Source: Gaiella occulta (GTDB taxonomy: Bacteria; Actinomycetota; Thermoleophilia; Gaiellales; Gaiellaceae). Taken from it: 64,000 nucleotides of DNA. The stretch spans positions 434,001 through 498,000 of the forward strand of contig NZ_QQZY01000001.1 of the NCBI RefSeq assembly GCF_003351045.1. Reading direction: 5' to 3'. The notes below the pieces were generated by a model that saw nothing but the letters and a program-made list of their open reading frames with translations, did not search any database and had not been told where the DNA came from. The position numbers and the translations under genes are program-made. Positions 37,227 through 46,040 of this stretch are shown here, in pieces. Each line of letters starts with the position of its first letter. The first letter of the stretch is position 1.

Positions 37227-38712
37227 GCTCGTCGTCGGAGTCGATCTCGGCACGACGGCGCTGAAGGGAGGGCTCTTCGACCTCGAGGGCAACCTCCTCG
37301 GGGTAGCCGAGGCGGGCTATCCCATCCTCCGGCCACACCCGGATCGGGCCGAGCACGACCCGGCGGCGTGGCTGACCGCGCTCGAGGACGTTCTGGCGGC
37401 GCTCGCGGAGAGCGCGGATGGAAAGCGGGCCGCCGCGCTCGGGATTTGCAGCCAGGTGAACACCCATGTCTTCGTCGACCAGCGCGGGGAGCCGCTGCGG
37501 CCGGCGATCCTCTGGCAGGACCAGCGATGCGCGGAGATCGCGGACGAGCTCAACGACCGTCTCGCCGCGACCGCTCCTGCGACGGCGGGGCGGTTCGTCT
37601 TGGCGCCTTCCTTTGCCGTCCCCCGCGCCGAATGGCTGCGCCGAGAGGAGCCGGACATCTGGGAGCGCACGCGCTCCGTGCTCTCCCCGAAGGACTTCGT
37701 CACGATGCACCTCTGCCGGCTCGATACCCCGAGGAGCGACTCGGTCGGATCGTTCGATCTCGTCGACGACGCGGGCGCGTACGATCCCGATCTCCTCGCC
37801 CTCGTCGAGGGACTCGGGGAGAGATTGCCCATCCTCGAGCGCTTCGACGCCCCGATCGGGACGGTCGAGTGCCGCGACCTGCCGCTCGTTACAGGTGCGA
37901 CAGTCGTCGCCGGGACGATGGACGCGTGGGGGAACCTCTACGGCTCCGGCGTCGTCGAGCACGGCCAGTCGATGGAGGTCGCCGGCACGTCCGAGATCCT
38001 TGGCGTCCTCTCGCGCGAGCGGCATCCGACGCCGGGCGTCGTCAGCTTTTTCGCCGTCGACGGACACCACCTGCACGCGGGGCCGACCCAGGCGGGAGGT
38101 GCGGCCCTCGCCTGGTTCGCGCGGGTCGTCGGCAGGCCGATCGAGGACGTGCTCGCAGCGGCCGCGACGATCGGCGCCGGATCGGACGAGTCGATCTTTC
38201 TCCCGCATCTCCTCGGCGAGCGTGCGCCGCTCTGGGACAGCGAGGTGCGCGGCGGCTTCGTTGGGCTGGGAAGCGACCACTCGCTCGCGCACCTCTCCCG
38301 CGCCGTGTTGGAGGGTGTCGCCTATTCGGCCAGGCACCTGTTCGGGGAGCTGGAGAAGGCGGCAGGCGTCGAGCCCGCCGAGCTGCGGGCGAGCGGAGGC
38401 GGCTCGCAGAGCGACCTGTGGTGCCAGATCAAAGCAGACGTCCTCTCCCGACCGATCGCCCGCGTGCGCGTGCGTCACAGCGGCTGTCTCGGCGCCGCGC
38501 TGCTCGCGGCCGCCGGGGCCGGACTCGTCGACGGGCTGGCCGAGGCCGCGACGCGCGCTGTCCGGGTCGAGCGGGTGTTCGAGCCCGGTGCCGACCGCGA
38601 CCACTACGACGAGCTCTACGCCGTCTACCGGGAGCTCTACGCCGCCCTGCGGCCTGCGCATGCCGCGCTCGCGGGACTTCGTCGAGAGACGCCCATCGTG
38701 CTGTCGAGTTGA
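37216..38712 (+). CDS. FGGY-family carbohydrate/polyol kinase
   Basis: A 498-residue kinase with the two actin-like domains: VVGVDLGTTALKGGLFD at the start, ILWQDQRC, MDAWGNLYGSG, VAGTSEILGVL, then LLGERAPLWDSEVRGGFVGL and LRASGGGSQSDLWCQIKADV with the ATP site. This is the xylulokinase/glycerol-kinase superfamily. It overlaps the TrpA-like gene by 11 nt, so the two are made together; phosphorylation of a glycerol-like side chain before lyase cleavage would be a logical pair. The substrate is not shown by sequence. Confidence 0.88.
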   Translation: MGGELVVGVDLGTTALKGGLFDLEGNLLGVAEAGYPILRPHPDRAEHDPAAWLTALEDVLAALAESADGKRAAALGICSQVNTHVFVDQRGEPLRPAILWQDQRCAEIADELNDRLAATAPATAGRFVLAPSFAVPRAEWLRREEPDIWERTRSVLSPKDFVTMHLCRLDTPRSDSVGSFDLVDDAGAYDPDLLALVEGLGERLPILERFDAPIGTVECRDLPLVTGATVVAGTMDAWGNLYGSGVVEHGQSMEVAGTSEILGVLSRERHPTPGVVSFFAVDGHHLHAGPTQAGGAALAWFARVVGRPIEDVLAAAATIGAGSDESIFLPHLLGERAPLWDSEVRGGFVGLGSDHSLAHLSRAVLEGVAYSARHLFGELEKAAGVEPAELRASGGGSQSDLWCQIKADVLSRPIARVRVRHSGCLGAALLAAAGAGLVDGLAEAATRAVRVERVFEPGADRDHYDELYAVYRELYAALRPAHAALAGLRRETPIVLSS

Positions 38713-38720
38713 GGAGGTAG

Positions 38721-39516
38721 GTGATACCACGGGGACTGAGGGACGGGACGGCGATCGTCACAGGCGGCGCCACGTTGATCGGCCAGGTGGTCGTCCGGGC
38801 CTTCCACGAGGCGGGCGCGAGCGCCGTGGTCGCGGACATCGACGCCGCGGGCGGCGACTCGCTCGCGCGCGAGCTCGGAGCCCGCGTCTTCTTCTCCGCG
38901 ACCGACATCCGGGACGACGGGCAGATCGAACGGTGCGTCGCCGACACCGTCGAGCGCTTCGGCGGCGTCGACGTCCTCGTCAACCTCGCCTGCTCGTACG
39001 TTGACGAGGGCGCCGCGTCGGGGCGGCAGGACTGGCTCGAATTGCTCGACGTCAACGTCGTCGGCACGGCGATGATGACGAAGGCGGTGCGCCCGCACAT
39101 GGCCGCGAAGAGGCGAGGCGCGATCGTCAACCTCACGTCGATCTCGGCGAAGGTCGCGCAGGCCGGCCGCTGGCTCTACCCCGTCAGCAAGGCGGCCCTC
39201 GTCCAGCTGACCCGGAACATGGCGATGGATCTCGCGTCCGACGGGACGCCGCGTCAACTCGGTCTCACCGGGGTGGACGTCGTCCAAGGTGATGGTCGAG
39301 ATCTCGGGAGACGGCCGCGCCAAGACCGACCGCGTCGCCGCACCCTTCCATCTCCTCGGCCGCGTCGGCGACCCCGAGGAAGTGGCTCACGTCGTCCTCT
39401 TCCTCTGCAGTGACGACGCCTCGGTCGTCACGTGGGCGGACTACGCCGCCGACGGCGGCTATTCGGCCAGGGGCCCGGAGCAGGCCGAGCCCGTCGTTCC
39501 CAAACTCATGGAGTAG
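38721..39516 (+). pseudogene. Short-chain dehydrogenase with a frameshift
   Basis: Starts with GTG after GAGGAGG. First frame: AIVTGGATLIGQVVVRAFHE, VDVLVNLACSYVD, NLTSISAKVAQ and the catalytic YPVSKAAL. Near 39246 the SDR homology switches to the +1 frame: RRVNSVSPGWTSSKVMVEIS, then PFHLLGRVGDPEEVAHVVLF to the end at 39516. One inserted base (or two missing ones) in GACGGGACGCCGCG explains it. The protein would lose its substrate-binding C-terminus. An assembly error cannot be ruled out. Confidence 0.8.
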
Positions 39517-39525
39517 GTGATCGCG

Positions 39526-40749
39526 ATGTCGAAGTTCCTGATTGTCGGAGCCGGCCAGGCCGGCCTCCAGCTTGCTCTCGGGCTCCTCCAGGACGGCCAT
39601 GACGTGACCGTCGTCTCGAACCGCACGCCGGACGACATTCGCTCCGGCCGGGTGATGTCGAGCCAGTGCATGTTCGACACCGCGCTCCAGCACGAGCGCG
39701 ACCTCGGTCTCGACTTCTGGGCCGAGGAGTGCCCGGACATCGAAGGGATCTCGCTCGCGGCGCCCGCGCCGGGCGGCGGGAAGAAGATCGACTGGGCCGC
39801 GCGGCTCGAGCGTCCCGCGCAATCGGTCGACCAGCGCGTGAAGATGCCGGCGTGGATGGAGGAGCTCGAGCGCCGGGGCGGAAAGCTCGTCCTCCACGAC
39901 GCCGCCGTCCCGGATCTCGAGGAGTACGCGCGCGACCACGACCTCGTGCTCATCGCGGCAGGCAAGGGAGAAGTCGCGCAGCTCTTCGCGCGGGATGCCT
40001 CGCGGTCGCCCTACGCCGCCCCCCAGCGGGCGCTGGCCCTGACGTACGTGACCGGGATGACTCCGCGGCCGGAGTTCTCCGCGGTCGCCTTCAACCTGAT
40101 CCCGACGGTCGGCGAGTACTTCGTCTTTCTGGCGCTGACGACCACCGGCAAGTGCGAGATCATGGTGTTCGAGGGAATTCCCGGCGGGCCCATGGACTGC
40201 TGGGGCGACGTCACCGCCCCTGCCGAGCACCTGGAGAAGAGCAGGTGGATCCTCGAGACCTTCCTCCCGTGGGAGGCCGAGCGCTGCCGGGAGATCGAGC
40301 TCACGGACGAGTACGGCGTCCTCGTTGGCCGCTTCCCGCCGACAGTCAGGAAGCCGGTGGGCGAGTTGCCCTCCGGTGCGCTCGTGCTCGGTCTGGCGGA
40401 CGCGGTCGTCCTCAACGACCCGGTCACGGGCCAGGGCTCGAACAATGCAAGCAAGGCGGCCGCCTCCTACCTTGCCAGCATCCGCGAGCACGGCGACGCG
40501 CCCTTCGACCGCAGCTTCATGGAGCGGACGTTCGAGCGCTACTGGGGCGAGGCGCAGTACGTGACCGGCTGGACAAACGCCCTGCTTGGGCCGCCGCCGC
40601 AGCACATCCTCGACCTGCTCCTCGCCGCGAATGACCACCAGGAGATCGCCGACCGCTTCGTCAACGGCTTCAACGATCCGCGTGACTACTTCGACTGGTT
40701 CATGGAGCCGGACAAGGTTGGCCGCTACCTGGCCGCTGTGGCCACGTAA
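39526..40749 (+). CDS. Styrene/indole monooxygenase, StyA type
   Basis: A 407-residue FAD-dependent group E flavoprotein monooxygenase. ATG 39526 is used (GTG 39517 possible). FAD-binding KFLIVGAGQAGLQLALGLL, then SSQCMFDTALQHERDLGLDF, TYVTGMTPRPEFSAVAFN, FEGIPGGPMDCW, and the second FAD segment VLNDPVTGQGSNNASKAA. StyA epoxidises styrene or indole with reduced FAD supplied by StyB. The next gene is a StyA-StyB fusion, the same StyA1/StyA2B pairing as in Rhodococcus opacus. Confidence 0.9.
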   Translation: MSKFLIVGAGQAGLQLALGLLQDGHDVTVVSNRTPDDIRSGRVMSSQCMFDTALQHERDLGLDFWAEECPDIEGISLAAPAPGGGKKIDWAARLERPAQSVDQRVKMPAWMEELERRGGKLVLHDAAVPDLEEYARDHDLVLIAAGKGEVAQLFARDASRSPYAAPQRALALTYVTGMTPRPEFSAVAFNLIPTVGEYFVFLALTTTGKCEIMVFEGIPGGPMDCWGDVTAPAEHLEKSRWILETFLPWEAERCREIELTDEYGVLVGRFPPTVRKPVGELPSGALVLGLADAVVLNDPVTGQGSNNASKAAASYLASIREHGDAPFDRSFMERTFERYWGEAQYVTGWTNALLGPPPQHILDLLLAANDHQEIADRFVNGFNDPRDYFDWFMEPDKVGRYLAAVAT

Positions 40750-40752
40750 GCC

Positions 40753-42479
40753 GTGCAGCGCGTCGCCATCGTCGGAGCGGGGCAGTCCGGGCTCCAGCTC
40801 GGCCTCGGCCTCCTCGGCTCCGGCTACGAGGTGACGCTCATGTCGAACCGATAAGCCGAGGTGATTGCGACGGGGCCTGTGCTCTCGAGCCAGTGCATGT
40901 TCGAGACCGCTCTCGAGACCGAGCGAGCGCTCGACCTCGACGGGTGGGCCGGCACGTGCCCGCACGTCGAAGGGATCTCATTCGCCGTGCCGGCGCCGGA
41001 CCGCGGCAAGGCGATCGACTGGTCGGCACGCCTTGACTGGCCCGCCCAGTCGGTCGACCAGCGGCTCAAGGTTCCGGCCTGGATGGAGGAGTTCAGCAGC
41101 CGGGGCGGCGAGGTCGAGGTTCGCGAGGTCCATCTCGAGCGGCTCGAACGGTATGCGGGGAGTCATGACCTCGTCGTCGTTGCGACGGGACAGGGCGCGC
41201 TCGCGAATCTCTTCGGGCGAGACGCCGAGAAGTCGCCGTACGACACGCCGCAGCGGGTGCTGGCGCTCACCTACGTGACGGGAATGGAGCCCCGGCCGGA
41301 GCACTCCGCGGTGTGCTCCAAGCTGGCGCCAGGGGTCGGCGAGTACTTCCTGTTCCCCGCCCTGACGACGAGCGGCCCGTGCGAGATCATGGTGTTCGAG
41401 GGAATTCCCGGCGGGCCGATGGACTGCTGGGCGGACGTCCGCTCGCCGTCAGAGCACCTCGCAAGGTCACTCGAGATCCTCGGGCGCTTCTTTCCCTGGG
41501 AGGCGGCGCGTTGTCGTGAGGTGGCGCTGACCGATCCGAACGGCGTGCTGACCGGCAGGCTGACGCCGACCGTGGGGCGCCCCGTGGGCCGGCTCCCGTC
41601 CGGCGCGGCCGTGCTCGGGATGGCGACGCCGTCATCCTCAATGACCCGATCACCGGCCAGAGCTCGAACAACGCAGCGAAGTGCGCGGAGATCAATCTCG
41701 CGACGCTCCTGGAGCAGGGCCGCGACTTCGACGAGCGGTTCATGCAACGCACCTTCGACCGCTACTGGCGCGGGTACGCGCAGTGGGTCGTGTCATGGAC
41801 GGATGTGCTGCTCGCGCCGCCGCAGCCTCACGTCCTGCGGCTCTTCGAGGCGGTGCAGGAGATTCCGGGGCTCGCCGAGACGATCGTCAACGGCTTCGAC
41901 GACCCGCGGATCTTCTATCCCTGGTGGTTCGACCCCGTCGAGGCCGACCGGGTGATCGCGGCGAAGCGCGAGCAGGAGACTGAGCGGCTCGACGCGCGTG
42001 GGCTCCGCCGCGCGATCGGGCAGTTCGCGACCGGCGTGACCGTGGTGACGACGCGGGACGAGGACGGCCGCCGCGCCGGCGTCACCGCGAACTCCTTCAC
42101 CTCGCTCTCGCTCAACCCGCCGCTCGTCCTCTGGTGTCTCGACCGCGATGCCCTGAGCATGCCGGTGTTCCGGGCCGCGAGCCATTTCGCCGTCAACGTC
42201 CTCAGCGCAGGCCAGCACTATCTGTCGCGCCAGTTCGCGACCCGCGCCGACGACAAGTTCGCCGACGCGGACTGCGAGAGCGGGCCGGGCGACGTCCCGC
42301 TGCTCAGGGGGGCGCTCGCGCGGTTCGTCTGCCGCAACACCCGGCACGTCGAGGCGGGAGATCATGTCTTCGTGATCGGCGAGGTCGAGCGCTTCGAGAG
42401 CTTCCCCGGTGAGCCGCTCGTGTTCCACTCCGGGGCGTACCGCGTCGCCACGCGGCATCCGGAGCTCGATGCCCGCTGA
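40753..42479 (+). pseudogene. StyA2B: StyA monooxygenase fused to StyB flavin reductase, disrupted
   Basis: Begins GTG with RVAIVGAGQSGLQLGLGLL and SNR, hits an in-frame TAA at 40852-40854, then continues as VLSSQCMFETALETERALDL, FEGIPGGPMDCWADV. Near 41625 one G is missing (GATGGCGACGCC) and the frame changes to ILNDPITGQSSNNAAKCAEI. Without a stop the chain runs from the StyA C-terminus (FDDPRIFYPWWFDP) into a flavin-reductase domain: LRRAIGQFATGVTVVTT, GVTANSFTSLSLNPPLVL to the end at 42479. The fusion is thus original, the breaks secondary. The intact reductase half could only be translated from an internal start. Confidence 0.88.
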
Positions 42480-43238
42480 GACCTCCCTGACCGGCCGGTT
42501 CGACGGCAAGGTCGTCCTCGTCGTTGGCGCGAGCGTAGGGATCGGTGCGGCCGCGGCCCGTCTCTTCTCGGAGCTCGGAGCGGCGGTTGTGCTGGCAAGC
42601 CGGAACATGGAGGCGACGAGGGCACTGGCCGACGAGCTCGTCGGTCTAGGGCGCCAGGCGGCCGCCGTCGAGGCGGACGTCGGCCACGACGGCGACGTCG
42701 AGCGGGCGGTCGCGGTGGCGGTGGAACGGTACGGCGGCCTCGACGCCGCGTTCAACAACGCCGGCATCCAGGGGCCCGCACGCCCGCTCGCAGAGCAGAG
42801 CGACGTGGACTTCGACCGCATCCTGAACGTCAACCTCAAGGGCATCTGGCGCTCGATGCGCGCCGAGCTCCCCGAGCTGATCGACCGCGGCGGCGCGATC
42901 GTCAACACCGCGTCCGTCGGGGGCCTCATCGTCGCTCCGGGGATCTCGCCGTACTGCGCGAGCAAGCACGGCGTCATCGGTCTCTCCCGGGGGCGGCGCT
43001 CGACTACGCGCCGAAGGTGCGCCTAAACGTCGTCGCGCCCGGAGCGATCGACACGGCGAGGTTCAACGACTGGATGACCGACCCTGCAGCGCGGGAGCAC
43101 ATGGTTAGCCTGCACCCCCTCGGTCGCGTGGGCGCCGCCGAAGAGGTTGCTACCATGGTCGCTTTCCTCTGTTCGGACGCCGCGTCGTACATGACGGGCG
43201 CGGTCGTTCCGGTGGACGGCGGCTACACGCTCGCCTGA
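42469..43238 (+). pseudogene. Second short-chain dehydrogenase, frameshifted
   Basis: The ATG overlaps the StyA2B stop by 11 nt. First frame: VVLVVGASVGIGAAAARLFS, LDAAFNNAGIQGPARP, NTASVGGLIVAPG, catalytic YCASKHGVIGLSR. At a G5 run near 42984 the homology shifts to AALDYAPKVRLNVVAPGAID, then HPLGRVGAAEEVATMVAFLC and the standard VPVDGGYTLA end. One missing or extra G accounts for this; homopolymers are frequent sequencing-error spots, so verification is needed. Confidence 0.8.
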
Positions 43239-43379
43239 GATCTGCAATCGCGGCGTGCCCCCGGGGGCGTCCTTATGGGCGAGCAGCGGAGATCCGAGAA
43301 CTCGTCCGGACTCCCCAAGCCGGCCCGCCCGGAGGGGGAGACGCGGGCGGGTGGGCGCACGGCTTTGCCGTCGGTGCTG

Positions 43380-44258
43380 CTACGCGGCCTGCGAAGGACC
43401 CTCCTCCTCGCGTCTCGTGAGCTCGGCGAGCCGCGCGGCCAGACGAGCGTCACGAACTTCTCTCAGGCGTCGACGCTCGGCCGTCAAGGAGGCCTCAATC
43501 GGGCCTATGTCTGCCCGCACGTTGTCGAGAACCGACGCAAGTGACTTGGTCGCCATGGGGGCAAGGATCTCGGCGGTACGCACGGTAAGCTCGACTTCTT
43601 TCAGGAACGGCGGAATCGCGCTGAGCAAAGAAGTCACGAGGTCAGCACCCTGCTTGGCCTCTCCATTGCGCCTAAACACGTGCTTCGCGCGGAACAACAA
43701 TGCCTCGTGGTGGGCGACCCGGTTCCTCATGCGCAGGAGCTTCGCCATGACCTTCGCGAGCTCCTCGGCAGAATCAAGAGGGGCGGAGTAGTTGGATGCA
43801 ACCAGCTTCCACATGTCTACGCCTGAGTCGGCCAGTAGCGCCTTCGGGCATCTGTGTACCCAGAAACCAAGCATGAGATGTGCAATGACATCATCCCGTG
43901 AGACAACGTCGCGGCCGAGCTGCCGGCGCGCCATGCGAGCCGCCTCCGCGATCGGATCGTCCTGAGTGCCGTCGTCCCGGATCCCGCTGAGGGCAAGATG
44001 ACCGGAAACCTCGAGAGCTACGAAGCCGTCTTCTCGTCTACCTGAAGCAACGAGCCAGTCCTCGCCCGCCGGGTGGTTGTCGCACACAGTTCGATCAACG
44101 GCGTTACGGAACGCGATCTCAATCAGTGAGAAGGGAAGCCACAACCTCCCGGCGATGACGCTGTTGAGCAGCTGAAGCGCTACTGCGTCACCAAGTCCAG
44201 CATCCTGAAGAACGCGGTAGCCTCGAAGACGGGCCGTGCTGAAGATGTGATCGGGCAT
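43380..44258 (-). CDS. Abi-like abortive-infection protein (Abi_2/AbiF-type HEPN)
   Basis: A 292-residue protein. LLNSVIAGRLWLPFSLIEIA and FRNAVDRTVCDNHPAGEDWL fit the Abi_2-like N-terminal part; RMRNRVAHHEALLF (about residues 190-203) is the R-x(4-6)-H signature of HEPN ribonucleases, in the form RNRVAHHE typical for this family. Such proteins are RNA-cleaving phage-defence toxins. The 5' side (44300-44370) contains two stable RNA hairpins; AbiF-type systems are known to be paired with a small structured RNA. Near the right end of the island, as expected for a defence cargo gene. Confidence 0.8.
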   Translation of the reverse strand: MPDHIFSTARLRGYRVLQDAGLGDAVALQLLNSVIAGRLWLPFSLIEIAFRNAVDRTVCDNHPAGEDWLVASGRREDGFVALEVSGHLALSGIRDDGTQDDPIAEAARMARRQLGRDVVSRDDVIAHLMLGFWVHRCPKALLADSGVDMWKLVASNYSAPLDSAEELAKVMAKLLRMRNRVAHHEALLFRAKHVFRRNGEAKQGADLVTSLLSAIPPFLKEVELTVRTAEILAPMATKSLASVLDNVRADIGPIEASLTAERRRLREVRDARLAARLAELTRREEEGPSQAA

Positions 44259-44301
44259 GGGGGGTTTACTTTGACCCAGGCGGTGCTATATTGCGAGGGA
44301 A

Positions 44302-44368
44302 CCTAGCGGCCCAGAGGGCTGGCAGGTATCCAGTGATTGCGGGACGGCCCTGAGAGGGGCCGTCGCGC
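44302..44368 (+). ncRNA. Candidate Abi-associated small RNA (two hairpins)
   Basis: In the 5' region of the abi gene. Hairpin 1 (44302-44326): CCT..CGGCCC-AGA-GGGCTG..AGG. Hairpin 2 (44339-44368): GCG-G-GACGGCCC, 6-nt loop, GGGCCGTC-G-CGC with one G-G mismatch. On the plus strand TATATT (44287-44292) lies 16 nt after TTTACT (44265-44270), a usable promoter 10 nt before hairpin 1, and TTTCC follows hairpin 2. The strand is therefore a guess; a leader of the abi mRNA on the minus strand is the alternative. The abiF RNA motif is known from comparative genomics; I cannot align it here. Confidence 0.45.
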
Positions 44369-44697
44369 GTTTCCGGACACTTTTCGACTCCGAAGTCCTC
44401 TCTAGACCCAGCGAGTTACTACGGCCTTGGCAGGGTGGGTAGGATCTCGGCGTCGCGCGCGGTTCAGCGCGGAGTTCGTATACGAGCCGACGTCGAGATC
44501 CCACGCACCCTCCAAAAGTACCTGTTTTCAGGCATTTTCTGCGCGCCGTCCCTACGCGGGCGAAGCCGTGCGACCACGGCCGACCCTCGCGTACCCCGCG
44601 ATGGACTCGCCTTCCCACCCCGGCGATCCCTCGTGATGAAGGGGTCCGCGGTTCGAATCCCCGCGTGACCGGCTCTGCTGATCGGGCTGCCGGGCTG
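44369..44697. other. Non-coding stretch holding an internal att-like copy
   Basis: About 330 nt between the RNA candidate and the DUF3800 relic. The only recognisable feature is the partial tRNA-Thr repeat at 44630-44660. Open frames here have no Shine-Dalgarno or family. Confidence 0.5.
44630..44660. repeat. Internal att-like repeat (31 nt, one mismatch)
   Basis: CTCGTGATGAAGGGGTCCGC then GGTTCGAATCC: same as the att core except G for A at the sixth base; similarity ends after the T arm. It is not a tRNA gene because the 5' half is absent. It marks a former right end or a second insertion junction. Confidence 0.85.
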
Positions 44698-45549
44698 CTA
44701 CTGCGCTCGCGGGTTTCCGCGAACACACCACGAGGCAGGGAAAAGAAGAGCGGGCTGACGGCCAGGGGCCCTCACCCGCACTCGTAGTGTAGCCGGCGGG
44801 CGGTGAAGATCAAGCAGAGCCTGCGATCCGGCTTCGATGCTGGTCGTCTTCACGTTGATGCCTCTACGATCGATTCCAGGGAGGAACGACGGTACGCCGT
44901 ATGCCTCGCGCACGTAGCGTGCGAGTTCCGCTTTCGGAGACCTCGTCCCGGCAAGGCCAAGCGCCTGCCTGAACTCGAACCGACGGCGGCGGTCAGCATG
45001 TCCACGAGTTGGAGCGGCACCGCCGCACGGGAGTCGAGCCGGCACACGCTCGTCACCGCGAGTCTCCCGAGCCGGGAGTTGACGGACTCTCGAACATCCG
45101 TCTCGAAGCACACGTGGTCAGGGGTCGAGTACTCGTCGGCGAGAACGCACACGAGCTCGTCGGGCTGGATGCTTCCGATCAGCAACTGAGCCGCGAGTCG
45201 CTCGTAGGCGGCCCACGGACTGCCGAAGCGGCTGACAGGGTCTGCCATCTGCCGGTCAGCGACGAAGCACGAGAATCTGACGCCCGGTGCACCGCGCACG
45301 ATGTCGATCACTTCTTTGTAGAACGGCACCGATTCTCGCGTCGCGTCGACACCAGTGGATCTCGTCGTACCAATGCCGCCGATCCCTCAGCTTCTGTACC
45401 GGCCGAAGAAGATCCGCCGGTTCGACAACCTTGAGACAGCCGACCGCGAAGATCCGATCGCTCGCGATCGCACCGGTCTCATCGAGGAAAGCAACAGCGG
45501 TCGGATGATCAGCCGGGAGCACCTGGGGCACGGCCACTATCATAGGCAA
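44698..45549 (-). pseudogene. DUF3800-type protein gene with two frameshifts
   Basis: Reading from 45549: VAFLDETGAIASDRIFAVGC and RDRRHWYDEIHW (the DUF3800 start with its metal-type Asp), then a shift near 45355 to TRESVPFYKEVIDIVRGAPG, CVLADEYSTPDHVCFET, AVPLQLVDMLTAA (the conserved Q-x-x-D end motif), then another shift near 44985 to EFRQALGLAGTRSPKAELAR. DUF3800 proteins are common accessory genes, probably RNase H-like. Together with the flanking att copies it forms a separate 1-kb relic. Confidence 0.65.
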
Positions 45550-45673
45550 CGCTCGACACCGATCCAGCCGCGAGTACCGCGCAGCTGCATCCCCGGGTCA
45601 CAGCGGGTTCACGCGTTCGTTCCGGCTACTCGAGATGGCCATTTACAGGGATTCCGCCTCGCAAATCCCGTGG

Positions 45674-45717
45674 CTCGTAATGAAGGGGTCCGCGGTTCGA
45701 ATCCGCGCGTCGGCTTC
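45674..45717. repeat. Right attachment site (attR), 44-bp repeat
   Basis: Identical over 44 nt to 26993-27036 (anticodon loop to end of tRNA-Thr). Only the 3' half of the tRNA is here, so no functional tRNA is encoded. The right border of the element. Confidence 0.93.
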
Positions 45718-46040
45718 GACGCGACGGCCCTCGTGCACAGGGCCCCGTAGGGTCGAGCGCTGCTCCGGCCGGGCACGCGCAGTGCCGGCTCCCTCCGTCT
45801 CGCCGCTGCCCTTGCAGGGCGACGGTCGGAACGGCAACCGGGGCGAGGAGCGAGACGCAGGCGAGCGCGAGAGCATGCTCATCTGTCCCGGCGCGGCGAT
45901 CGAGGTCGGATGTGAGCGCGCCTGTGCATCGGCGCCGGCGAGCGCTGCGCCGTGGCCTTACCGGGAACCGGGGCCCGGTCGTCGATACGGCCGGCTCCGC
46001 GAGGCCGTCTCGATGAGAGGACGCCGCCGGCAAGGCGCTG
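45718..46040. other. 323 nt without a recognised gene, right of the island
   Basis: Original chromosomal sequence downstream of the tRNA-Thr before insertion. No frame with a ribosome site or family was seen on either strand. Confidence 0.5.

Larger units (their letters stand above)
26993..45717. mobile_element. Integrated element at tRNA-Thr (about 18.7 kb), AICE-like, decayed
   Basis: Bounded by 44-bp perfect repeats of the tRNA-Thr 3' half. The integrase gene lies next to the left end, overlapping the excisionase gene, and an HUH-type replication gene relic is inside: int, xis and rep are the backbone of actinomycete integrative and conjugative elements. No transfer (FtsK-like Tra) gene was found. 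Cargo: arsenic module, a GntR-controlled catabolic operon, an Abi gene. A third partial att copy at 44630-44660 divides it into about 17.6 kb and about 1.0 kb, suggesting two successive insertions. int and rep are both broken, so it is probably immobile by itself. Confidence 0.85.

Noticed and set aside
44630-44660. A second tRNA-Thr gene
   Set aside because: Only the anticodon-to-T-arm half is present and the acceptor strand is changed, so it cannot fold into a tRNA; it is an att-like copy.
45674-45717. A third tRNA-Thr gene
   Set aside because: Exact 3' half only, no 5' half; it is the right attachment site.
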